A stretch of DNA of 15,935 nucleotides, from the NCBI GenBank assembly GCA_032249695.1, contig JAVVHE010000030.1, forward strand, positions 1 through 15,935, given 5' to 3'. Source of the DNA: JAVVHE01 sp032249695 (GTDB lineage: Bacteria > Pseudomonadota > Alphaproteobacteria > Sphingomonadales > Sphingomonadaceae). Each line of letters opens with the position of its first letter. Within the stretch, counting starts at the first letter, position 1. The position numbers and the translations under genes were made by a program. This document shows, piece by piece, positions 8,358 to 14,860 of the stretch. The notes under the pieces were generated by a model. The model was not told the origin of the DNA. It made no database searches and saw only the letters and a list, made by a program, of their open reading frames with translations.

Positions 8358-9758
8358 TCACGCCCGATGGGGCCGCACCTCGACAGACTTGATATTCACG
8401 AACGCCCGGATCCCCTGCACCGACAGCTCGCGCCCGATGCCCGAAGCCTTCACGCCGCCGAATGGCAGGCGCGGGTCACTGCGGACGTTGGTGTTGACGA
8501 CAACCATCCCCGATTGCACCCGCCGCGCGGCGATGCGGCGGCCGCGGTCGATGTCCGGCGTCAGCACGCCGCCGCCGAGACCGAACTCGCTCTCGTTCGC
8601 GAGCTGGATCGCATGGCTCTCGTCATCGGCGACGATTAGTGCGCCGACCGGCCCGAACGTCTCCTCGTCGAAGGCGGCCATGCCGGGCTCGACTCGCGCC
8701 AGCAGAGTTGCCGGATACCATGCGCCGGGGCGATCGGGCACCGCGCCGCCGACTAGGCAGCGCGCGCCCGCTGCGACGCTCCGTTCCACCTGGCCGTGCA
8801 GCTCGTCGCGCGCCTCCACGCTCACCATCGGCCCGAGCTTGCTCGACGGATCGTGCGGATCGCCCGGCGTCAATGCCCGGAAGCGATCAGTCAGAGCGAC
8901 TTCCAGCGCCTCGACGACCGGCCGCAGCGCAATGAAACGCTTGCCCGCGATGCAGCTCTGCCCAGCGTTCAGCATGCGGGCGCGCGTCAGGATGTCGGCG
9001 GCGACGGCGATGTCGGCATCCTCCAGCACGATATAGGGGTCGCTGCCGCCCAGTTCGAGTACGCAGGGCTTCAGCGCCTGGCCCGCAGCGCTCGCCACCG
9101 AGCGGCCCGCCGCAACCGATCCAGTCAGCGTCACGCCCGCTACCCGCCGGTCGGCGATGATTCCGGCGACCGGGTCCGATCGGATCAGAAGCGTCGTGAA
9201 CACACCCGGCGGCGCGCCCGCGTCGCGGAACAGCTCCTCCAGCGCGATTGCCGAGCCGGGGACGTTCGATGCGTGCTTCAACAGCATCACGTTCCCCGCC
9301 ATCAGCGCGGGGGCTGCCGCGCGGATCGCCTGCCAGAGGGGGAAGTTCCACGGCATGACCGCCAGCACCGCCCCAAGCGGGTTGTGGGTGACGAACGCCT
9401 CGACGCCGTCGTCGAACGGCACCGGCTCGTCGGCCAGCATCGCGGCGGCGTAGGTCGCGTAATATTCGCAGCCGTGCGCGCATTTCTCAACCTCGGCGAG
9501 CCCCTCGGAGCGGAGCTTGCCCATCTCGTCGGTCATCTGCCGCGCAAGTTCGTCCTTCCGCTCGCGCAGTGCCGCCGCCACGCCGCGCAGCACCGCGGCG
9601 CGTTCCTCGAAGCTGCGCTCGGCCCAGGCTGGGAAGGCGCTGGCGGCCCCGGCAAGTGCGCGCTCGATGTCGGCGGGGCCATGGCCTTCGAACGAGCGAA
9701 GCTCCTCGCCGGTGGCGGGGCTGGTGACGGCGAAACGGGGCGGGGTAGATTGCTGCAC
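8358..9758 (-). CDS. Succinate-semialdehyde dehydrogenase (Sad/YneI-like aldehyde dehydrogenase)
   Basis: 466 residues, close to E. coli Sad (YneI). The enzyme oxidises an aldehyde, probably succinate semialdehyde, to the acid with NAD(P)+. Family features are MPWNFPLWQ (about 135-143), the cofactor-site LKHASN (160-165), VTLTGSVAAG (209-218), the general base E235 in LELGGSDP, and the catalytic C269 in NAGQSCIAGKR. The C-terminal part has LPFGGVKASGIGRE. Start is GTG at 9758, supported by AGGAG 10 nt upstream. It is the last gene of the thiolase-carboxyltransferase run, 33 bp after the latter. Substrate is inferred from resemblance to the Sad subgroup; another aldehyde, such as 2-oxoglutarate semialdehyde, is possible. 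Confidence 0.85.
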   Translation of the reverse strand: MQQSTPPRFAVTSPATGEELRSFEGHGPADIERALAGAASAFPAWAERSFEERAAVLRGVAAALRERKDELARQMTDEMGKLRSEGLAEVEKCAHGCEYYATYAAAMLADEPVPFDDGVEAFVTHNPLGAVLAVMPWNFPLWQAIRAAAPALMAGNVMLLKHASNVPGSAIALEELFRDAGAPPGVFTTLLIRSDPVAGIIADRRVAGVTLTGSVAAGRSVASAAGQALKPCVLELGGSDPYIVLEDADIAVAADILTRARMLNAGQSCIAGKRFIALRPVVEALEVALTDRFRALTPGDPHDPSSKLGPMVSVEARDELHGQVERSVAAGARCLVGGAVPDRPGAWYPATLLARVEPGMAAFDEETFGPVGALIVADDESHAIQLANESEFGLGGGVLTPDIDRGRRIAARRVQSGMVVVNTNVRSDPRLPFGGVKASGIGRELSVQGIRAFVNIKSVEVRPHRA

Positions 9759-9768
9759 GGGGCGGAAA

Positions 9769-9773
9769 CTCCT
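9769..9773 (-). promoter_or_regulatory. Ribosome binding site for the aldehyde dehydrogenase GTG start
   Basis: AGGAG on the minus strand ends 10 nt before the GTG at 9756-9758, within the 33-bp gap after the carboxyltransferase stop. It supports the non-ATG start and shows that translation of this third operon gene is initiated independently, not through an overlap. Confidence 0.65.
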
Positions 9774-9791
9774 AGCGGTCGCGGCGGGGTC

Positions 9792-11381
9792 CTACATGCG
9801 GAACGTGCCGAAGCGGGTCTCCCTGATCGGCGCCTGGAGCGCGGCGGTTAGTGACAGGACGAGCACTTGCCGCGTGTCGGCGGGGTCGATCACACCGTCG
9901 TCCCACAAGCGGGCGCTACTGTAGTAGGGATGGCCCTGCCGCTCATAATCGGCGCGGATTGGGGCCTTGAACGCTTCCTCCTCGGCGCGGCTGGCGAAGC
10001 CGCCAGTCTTAACTGTCGCCAGCACCGATGCGGCCTGCTCGCCGCCCATCACGCTGATGCGCGCATTCGGCCACATCCACAGGAAGCGGGGCGAGTAGGC
10101 ACGGCCGCACATGCCGTAATTGCCCGCGCCGAAGCTGCCGCCAATGACCAGCGTCACCTTCGGGACAGCGGCGCAGGCGACCGCCGTCACCAGCTTTGCA
10201 CCGTTCTTGGCGATGCCCTCGTTCTCGTATTTGCGGCCCACCATGAAGCCGCTGATATTCTGCAGGAAAACCAACGGAACGCGGCGCTGGCAGCACAGCT
10301 CGATGAAGTGCGCGCCCTTCAAGGCGGACTCGCTGAACAGGATGCCATTGTTCGCGATCACACCGACTGGGATGCCGCTCATGTGGCCGAAGCCGGTGAC
10401 CAATGTCTCGCCGTAGAGCGGCTTGAACTCGTCGAACTCGGAGCCGTCGAGGATGCGCGCGAGCACCTCGCGCACGTCGGTCGGGTGGCGCGTGTCGGCG
10501 GGGATAAGGCCGTAGAGCTCATCCGCCGGGTAGAGCGGGTCGCGCGCCTCGCGGATCGCAATGCCCGGCGCTTCAGGCGGCGGCAGCGTAGCGACGGCAG
10601 CGCGGGCGAGATCCAGCGCGTGTGCGTCGTCCTCGGCCAGATGGTCGACGACGCCCGACAGGCGCGCATGGACATCGCCGCCGCCAAGCGCCTCGGCGGT
10701 CACGTCCTCGCCCGTCGCGGCTTTCACCAGCGGCGGGCCGCCCAGGAAGATGGTGCCCTGTTCGCGCACGATGATCGACTGGTCGCTCATCGCGGGCACG
10801 TAGGCGCCGCCAGCGGTGCAGCTGCCCATCACAACCGCGATCTGCGCGATGCCCTCGGCGCTCATTGTTGCCTGGTTGTAGAAGATGCGGCCGAAGTGGT
10901 CGCGATCGGGAAAGACCTCGTCCTGCCGCGGCAGGTTGGCACCGCCCGAATCGACCAGATAGACGCACGGCAGCTTGTTCTGGCGGGCGATTTCCTGCGC
11001 TCGCAGGTGCTTCTTGACCGTCAGCGGATAGTAGCTGCCGCCCTTCACCGTCGGATCGTTCGCCGCGATCACGCACAGCCGTCCGCTGACTTGGCCGATA
11101 CCCGCGATCATGCCCGCGGCTGGCACGTCCTCGTCGCCATAGACCTGGTAGGCGGCGAGCTGCGACAGCTCCAAAAACGCCGTTCCGGGGTCCAGAAGCC
11201 GCTCGACCCGGTGGCGTGGCAACAGTTTCCCGCGCTCGACATGGCGCTGGCGCGAGCGTTCCGGCCCGCCTTGCGCGACTTTCGTGACCAACGCTCTGAG
11301 ATCGGCCGTCTGCGCACGGGCGCGTTCGGCATTGGGCTTGGCGTCGGGTTGTGCGGAGAGCGGCTGGCCGATGGTGGGCAT
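9792..11381 (-). CDS. Acyl-CoA carboxylase beta subunit, methylcrotonyl-CoA carboxylase type
   Basis: 529 residues, matching MccB/LiuB (about 535). This biotin-dependent carboxyltransferase moves carboxybiotin-bound CO2 to 3-methylcrotonyl-CoA in leucine and isovalerate breakdown. The N-terminal crotonase-fold half has VKGGSYYPLTVKKHLRAQEI (about 112-131), VDSGGANLPRQDEVFPDRDH (143-162) and the oxyanion-site GSCTAGGAYVPAMSD (186-200). The C-terminal half has GAGNYGMCGRAYSPRFLWMW and ISVMGGEQAASVL. These are closer to MCC than to propionyl-CoA carboxylase. The biotin-carrying alpha subunit (mccA) and isovaleryl-CoA dehydrogenase are absent here, so the partner must lie elsewhere. The gene is 125 bp downstream of the thiolase. 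A geranyl-CoA carboxylase subunit is a less likely alternative. Confidence 0.88.
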   Translation of the reverse strand: MPTIGQPLSAQPDAKPNAERARAQTADLRALVTKVAQGGPERSRQRHVERGKLLPRHRVERLLDPGTAFLELSQLAAYQVYGDEDVPAAGMIAGIGQVSGRLCVIAANDPTVKGGSYYPLTVKKHLRAQEIARQNKLPCVYLVDSGGANLPRQDEVFPDRDHFGRIFYNQATMSAEGIAQIAVVMGSCTAGGAYVPAMSDQSIIVREQGTIFLGGPPLVKAATGEDVTAEALGGGDVHARLSGVVDHLAEDDAHALDLARAAVATLPPPEAPGIAIREARDPLYPADELYGLIPADTRHPTDVREVLARILDGSEFDEFKPLYGETLVTGFGHMSGIPVGVIANNGILFSESALKGAHFIELCCQRRVPLVFLQNISGFMVGRKYENEGIAKNGAKLVTAVACAAVPKVTLVIGGSFGAGNYGMCGRAYSPRFLWMWPNARISVMGGEQAASVLATVKTGGFASRAEEEAFKAPIRADYERQGHPYYSSARLWDDGVIDPADTRQVLVLSLTAALQAPIRETRFGTFRM

Positions 11382-11506
11382 GGATGGCGGTTAGCGCTCG
11401 CGGCGAGGGGGGTCCAGCGCCGGGCTGGGTGCCCTCCCGTCAGCCGCTCCCCGCCCGACCGCATCACCCCGGATCACGTCCGGCGCGACGGTCTAAAGCT
11501 TGGTCA

Positions 11507-12679
11507 CTACCGCTCCACGCACAAGGCGACGCCCATGCCGCCGCCGATGCACAGCGTGGCGAGGCCCTTCTTCGCGTCGCGGCGGCCCATTTCGTAGAGC
11601 AGCGTCGTCAGGATGCGCGCGCCCGATGCGCCGATCGGGTGGCCGATCGCAATCGCACCGCCGTTGACATTGGTGCGCTCGGGATCGAAGCCCAGCTCCT
11701 TCGAAACGCTGCACGCCTGCGCGGCGAACGCTTCGTTCGATTCGACGAGGTCCAAGTCCGCCACGCGCCAGCCCGCCTTCTCCAGCGCCTTGCGGCTGGC
11801 AGGGACGGGGCCGATGCCCATGATCGCCGGGTCGACGCCTGCGGTTGCCCAGCTGGCAATGCGCGCCAGCGGCGTGATCCCGCGCCGCGCCGCCTCGTCG
11901 GCGGTCATCAGCACGATGGCGGCGGCACCGTCGTTGATGCCGCTGGCATTGGCAGCGGTCACGGTGCCGTCCTTCTTGAACGCGGGTTTCAGGCCGCCGA
12001 TCGCTTCCGCCGTGACGCCGTCGCGGATATATTCGTCGGTGTCGACGATCGTGTCGCCCTTGCGGCCCTTCACCGTTACCGGTGCGATCTCGTCCCTGAA
12101 GCGGCCCTCGGCGCGGGCCCTCGACGCTTTCTGCTGTGACGATGCGGCGAACTCGTCTTGTTGCTGGCGCGTCACCTGATAGCGCTCGGCCAGGTTCTCG
12201 GCGGTGATGCCCATGTGGAAGCCGTGGAAGGCGTCGATCAGCCCGTCCTTCAACATCGTGTCGACCATTTCCAGCGTGCCCATCTTGGTGCCGCTGCGGA
12301 GGTAGGCGGCGTGGGGGGCCATCGACATGGATTCCTGCCCGCCCGCGACGACGATCTTCGCGTCGCCGGTCATGATCTGCTGCCAGCCGAGCGCCACCGC
12401 GCGCAGGCCGCTGCCGCAGAGCTGGTTGATGCCGAAGGCGGTCACGTCCTGCGGCACGCCCGCGGCCATCGCGGCTTGACGCGCGGGATTCTGGCCCTGC
12501 GCTGCCGAAAGGATCTGGCCAAGGATCACCTCGCTGACTTCGGCACCCTCGACGCGCGCGTCGGCGAGCGCGGCCTTGATCGCGGAGGTGCCGAGCGCGT
12601 GGGCTGGCACGCTCGCAAATGCTCCGTTGAAGCTGCCAACGGGCGTGCGGCGTGCTGCCGCGATCACGATGTCGGTCAT
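11507..12679 (-). CDS. Acetyl-CoA C-acetyltransferase (biosynthetic-type thiolase)
   Basis: 390 residues, full length. Thiolases interconvert two acetyl-CoA with acetoacetyl-CoA and CoA, or cleave 3-ketoacyl-CoA. The catalytic residues are C88 in NQLCGSGLRAV, H347 in IAIGHPIGASGAR and C377 in LCIGGGMGVAL, one position from the well-known 89/348/378 numbering of Zoogloea thiolase. N-terminus MTDIVIAAARRTPVGSFNGA is typical of AtoB/PhaA. Start is supported by AAAGGA 11 nt upstream. It is the first gene of the leftward operon with the MCC-type carboxyltransferase and the aldehyde dehydrogenase. Acetoacetyl-CoA from leucine breakdown would be a sensible substrate. It diverges from a MarR-family regulator that is the obvious candidate for controlling it. 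Confidence 0.95.
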   Translation of the reverse strand: MTDIVIAAARRTPVGSFNGAFASVPAHALGTSAIKAALADARVEGAEVSEVILGQILSAAQGQNPARQAAMAAGVPQDVTAFGINQLCGSGLRAVALGWQQIMTGDAKIVVAGGQESMSMAPHAAYLRSGTKMGTLEMVDTMLKDGLIDAFHGFHMGITAENLAERYQVTRQQQDEFAASSQQKASRARAEGRFRDEIAPVTVKGRKGDTIVDTDEYIRDGVTAEAIGGLKPAFKKDGTVTAANASGINDGAAAIVLMTADEAARRGITPLARIASWATAGVDPAIMGIGPVPASRKALEKAGWRVADLDLVESNEAFAAQACSVSKELGFDPERTNVNGGAIAIGHPIGASGARILTTLLYEMGRRDAKKGLATLCIGGGMGVALCVER

Positions 12680-12849
12680 AGGGATTTCGGTCCTTTCGTG
12701 GGTGATCCGCTGCTAATCCGGAGCGGTCGCGCGCTCAAGCTTCCGGTCTTAATGTTAAATATTCGCAAGCACGGGGGAATGTGGCAGGATCTGCGTAGCG
12801 CGGACGCGCCGGACGTGCCACGATCAAAGGGAAACAGGTTCCCCCGACC
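12680..12849. promoter_or_regulatory. Divergent promoter region between the thiolase operon and the marR gene
   Basis: 170 bp separating two divergent starts. At 12747-12764 there is an isolated AT-rich island (TCTTAATGTTAAATATTC) in otherwise GC-rich DNA; it contains TTAA-TG-TTAA and an AAT/ATT near-palindrome. This is the most likely site for promoter elements and a MarR-dimer operator. A second small inverted repeat, GGGAA (12829-12833) and TTCCC (12839-12843), lies just before the marR ATG and could support autoregulation. I could not place convincing -35/-10 pairs. Role inferred from layout and base composition. Confidence 0.5.
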
Positions 12850-13302
12850 ATGACTGCAACAGAACCTTTCGCCTCAAGCCCGGCTACAGCGCCTCCGCAG
12901 CGGGATGCGATCACTCCAGCCGATTACGCAGCGCTCGCCGGGTTTCGGTACCAGTTGCGCGTGTTTCTGCACAATATCTACGCAGCGTCGGAGGCGAACG
13001 GGCTGACGCCGCAGCAACACCAGGCGTTGCTTGCCATCCGCGGGCGGTCGGCGCCCGGTGCTACGATCGGGTGGATCGGCGAGCAGCTGCTGATCCAGCC
13101 CAACAGCGCGTCCGAACTCGTCAGCCGCCTGGAGGCGCTGGGCTATGTTCGCCGCACGACGCCCGACGATGACCGCCGCCGCGCGGTGCTGACCCTGACG
13201 CCCGAGGGCTGCGAGGTGCTGGAGCGCATCACCGCGAGCCACAAGGAATTGGTCGTCAAGCTGAAACCGATGCTGTTCCAGCTGCTGCAGTCGCTCGACT
13301 AA
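12850..13302 (+). CDS. MarR-family transcriptional regulator
   Basis: 150 residues. MarR proteins are winged-helix dimers that usually repress a divergent operon until a small ligand or oxidation releases them. The N-terminal helices for dimerisation (about 25-50) are followed by LTPQQHQALLAIRG (52-65), the recognition-helix region IQPNSASELVSRLEALGYV (82-100), and the wing TPDDDRRRAVLTLTPEG (104-120). The C-terminal helix closes the dimer. One cysteine is present, C121. It starts with ATG at 12850 without a strong Shine-Dalgarno sequence, and is divergent from the thiolase operon, its likely target. An acyl-CoA or aromatic ligand would fit the genes but is not shown by the sequence. Confidence 0.93.
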   Translation: MTATEPFASSPATAPPQRDAITPADYAALAGFRYQLRVFLHNIYAASEANGLTPQQHQALLAIRGRSAPGATIGWIGEQLLIQPNSASELVSRLEALGYVRRTTPDDDRRRAVLTLTPEGCEVLERITASHKELVVKLKPMLFQLLQSLD

Positions 13303-13303
13303 G

Positions 13304-13320
13304 CCGGGCCTCAGGCCCGG
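13304..13320. terminator. Bidirectional hairpin between convergent marR and rlmH
   Basis: CCGGGCC (13304-13310) and GGCCCGG (13314-13320) form a perfect 7-bp GC stem around TCA (13311-13313). The gap between the two convergent genes is only 8 bp: the marR TAA ends at 13302 and the loop itself is the rlmH stop codon (TGA on the minus strand). No T-tract is seen. It probably marks the 3' ends of both transcripts, with real loop size likely 5 nt once the closing pair opens. Confidence 0.6.
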
Positions 13321-13727
13321 TGGTAGGGGTGACCCGACAGGATGCTGACCGCGCGGTAGAGCTGCTCGGCGAGCATCGCGCGGGCCAAGAGATGCGGCCA
13401 GGTCCATGCGCCGAAACTCAGCAGCAGGTCGGCGCGCGCGCGCGTCTCGCCATCATGCCCGTCGGCCGCGCCCAGCAGGAACTGCGCCTCGCGTATGCCC
13501 TCCTCGCGCCAGCGGCCCAGCCGGTCGGCGAATGCGGCCGAGGCAAGCGCGGTGCCGCGCTCATCGAGCACCACGCGCACCGACCTTGGCGGAGCGGGCG
13601 GGAAGGGGGCGGTATCGCCAAGCTCGGTCACCGCCGTCTGCCACGCGATGCGGCCGAGATAGCGTTCGGCAAGCTCCGCCTCGGGCCCGCGCCCGATGCG
13701 GCCGCGCGCGATGATGTGCAGCTTCAG
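13311..13727 (-). CDS. rlmH: 23S rRNA pseudouridine-1915 N3-methyltransferase (apparent CTG start)
   Basis: 138 residues from a CTG at 13727. RlmH is a SPOUT-fold methyltransferase that methylates pseudouridine 1915 in helix 69 of 23S rRNA on assembled ribosomes. Conserved parts are KLHIIARGRIG at the N-terminus, VVLDERGTALAS, the SAM-knot segment QFLLGAADGHDG (82-93), and WPHLLARAMLAEQLYRA followed by the family end HPYHR. The family starts directly at the M-[KR]-L-H-type strand. Here that position is CTG, overlapping the rsfS stop as CTGA. The only in-frame ATG (13778) would add 17 unrelated residues and overlap rsfS by 55 bp. I therefore favour CTG, though a sequence error is possible. Confidence 0.9.
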   Translation of the reverse strand: MKLHIIARGRIGRGPEAELAERYLGRIAWQTAVTELGDTAPFPPAPPRSVRVVLDERGTALASAAFADRLGRWREEGIREAQFLLGAADGHDGETRARADLLLSFGAWTWPHLLARAMLAEQLYRAVSILSGHPYHRA

Positions 13728-14104
13728 CGCACCGTATCCGGCCGCATCGCCGCCGCGGCGGGCGGGTCCATCATCCACATGCGCTCAAGATTGTAGAAGG
13801 TCCGGACCTCGGGCCGAAACAGGTGGACGATGACGTCGCCTGCATCGAGCAGCACCCAGTCCGATGCGGTCAGCCCCTCCAGCCGCGCAACGCGGCCGGT
13901 CGCCTCGCGTACCTTCTCGGCGAGCTTCTGCGCCATCGAGGCAACCTGCCTGGTCGAACGGCCGCTGGCGATCACCATGAAGTCGGCGATGCTCGTCTTG
14001 CCCTCCAGATCGATCGAGACGACGTCCTGCGCCTGATCGTCCTCCAGGCTTTGCAGCACGAGGTTCAGCAGGCCGCGCGGGGCGGCATTGTGGGTTTCGG
14101 TCAA
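13724..14104 (-). CDS. rsfS: Ribosome silencing factor RsfS
   Basis: 126 residues from a TTG start at 14104. RsfS binds ribosomal protein uL14 and blocks joining of the ribosomal subunits in starvation or stationary phase. Family features are QSLEDDQAQDVVSIDLEGKT (18-37), SIADFMVIASGRSTRQVASM (38-57), SDWVLLDAGDVIVHLF (81-96) and RTFYNLERMW near the end. The start is set by the TTGA overlap with the nadD stop (14101-14104); no in-frame ATG is nearby. Gene order nadD-rsfS-rlmH is widespread in bacteria. Confidence 0.95.
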   Translation of the reverse strand: MTETHNAAPRGLLNLVLQSLEDDQAQDVVSIDLEGKTSIADFMVIASGRSTRQVASMAQKLAEKVREATGRVARLEGLTASDWVLLDAGDVIVHLFRPEVRTFYNLERMWMMDPPAAAAMRPDTVR

Positions 14105-14730
14105 GCGTCCCTGTCCAGATAGGCAGCCGCCCAACGGGGATCGGCCGCGCGGATGGCGGTTGCGGAAGTCGGGTCCAGCCGGATCGGCAGCAGCGTGATG
14201 GCAGGCGGTCTCCAACTCGGCCACGTCCGCGCCTGCCTTGGGTGGTGCCGGAAGCGGCGCAGCCACGCCATGGCGCGCGCGGTCATGGCGTCGCCAATGT
14301 AGCCCGGCCGCGCCAGGACGGCAATCGGCACGATCCGCGCCAGATCTCGCCACCGCTCCCACCGATCGAAATGCACCAGGTTGTCGGCGCCCATCAGCCA
14401 GATGAAGCGGATCTGCGGGAAGCGTGTCGTCAGCTGCGCGACGGTATCGGCGGTGTAGCGCGTGCCCAACCGTCGCTCGATCCCCGTGACGCGGATCCGC
14501 GGCGTTCCGCGCGCGGCGCGGCGGGCGCTCGCGTGGCGCGCGGCAAACGGCGCCATGCCGTCCGCGCTTTTCAGCGGATTGCCCGGCGAGACCAGCCACC
14601 ACAATTCATCGAGATCGAGCAGCCGGATCGCCTGCCGGCTGATATGCGCGTGCCCGCGATGCGCCGGGTTGAACGATCCGCCGAGCAGACCGACGCGGCG
14701 TTTGGCGGTCTGGGCGGCGGGCGCAAGCAC
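14101..14730 (-). CDS. nadD: Nicotinate-nucleotide adenylyltransferase
   Basis: 209 residues. NadD makes nicotinic acid adenine dinucleotide from nicotinate mononucleotide and ATP in NAD synthesis. The nucleotidyltransferase motif is GGSFNPAHRGH (17-27), with the HxGH histidine/glycine pair that binds ATP phosphates. WWLVSPGNPLK (about 44-54) forms the substrate pocket, IWLMGADNLVHFDRW the central conserved segment, and SATAIR (189-194) the C-terminal ISSTxIR-like motif. The start is GTG at 14730 with no strong Shine-Dalgarno sequence; the 11 residues before VGLLGGSF are variable in the family. First gene of the nadD-rsfS-rlmH run. Confidence 0.95.
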   Translation of the reverse strand: MLAPAAQTAKRRVGLLGGSFNPAHRGHAHISRQAIRLLDLDELWWLVSPGNPLKSADGMAPFAARHASARRAARGTPRIRVTGIERRLGTRYTADTVAQLTTRFPQIRFIWLMGADNLVHFDRWERWRDLARIVPIAVLARPGYIGDAMTARAMAWLRRFRHHPRQARTWPSWRPPAITLLPIRLDPTSATAIRAADPRWAAAYLDRDA

Positions 14731-14739
14731 TGGCGTGCA

Positions 14740-14757
14740 GAAAGGGCGCGGCCTTTC
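14740..14757. other. Small inverted repeat upstream of nadD
   Basis: GAAAGG (14740-14745) and CCTTTC (14752-14757) form a 6-bp inverted repeat with a 6-nt GC loop, 10-27 bases upstream of the nadD GTG. It is in the 130-bp divergent gap between nadD and the acyl-CoA synthetase gene. It could be an operator or a leader hairpin that covers a GAAAGG Shine-Dalgarno-like sequence. No function is established, and no clear promoter hexamers are visible in the gap. Confidence 0.35.
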
Positions 14758-14860
14758 GGGCTGTCAACCTGCGGCGGCACGGCCGATTGTTTCGCGTGCG
14801 GACAACGCGATGGCGCGCCGGCGCGGGTTGCGCTTCGGCGGCCGTTGCGCTTCAGTATGA

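Noticed and set aside
9867..11597. Plus-strand open frame of 576 codons
   Set aside because: It lies opposite the carboxyltransferase gene; composition rich in R, H, D and A is typical of an antisense shadow in GC-rich DNA.
13728..13778. N-terminal extension of RlmH to the ATG at 13778
   Set aside because: It would add 17 residues (MDDGPARRGGDAAGYGA) unlike the family and overlap rsfS by 55 bp.
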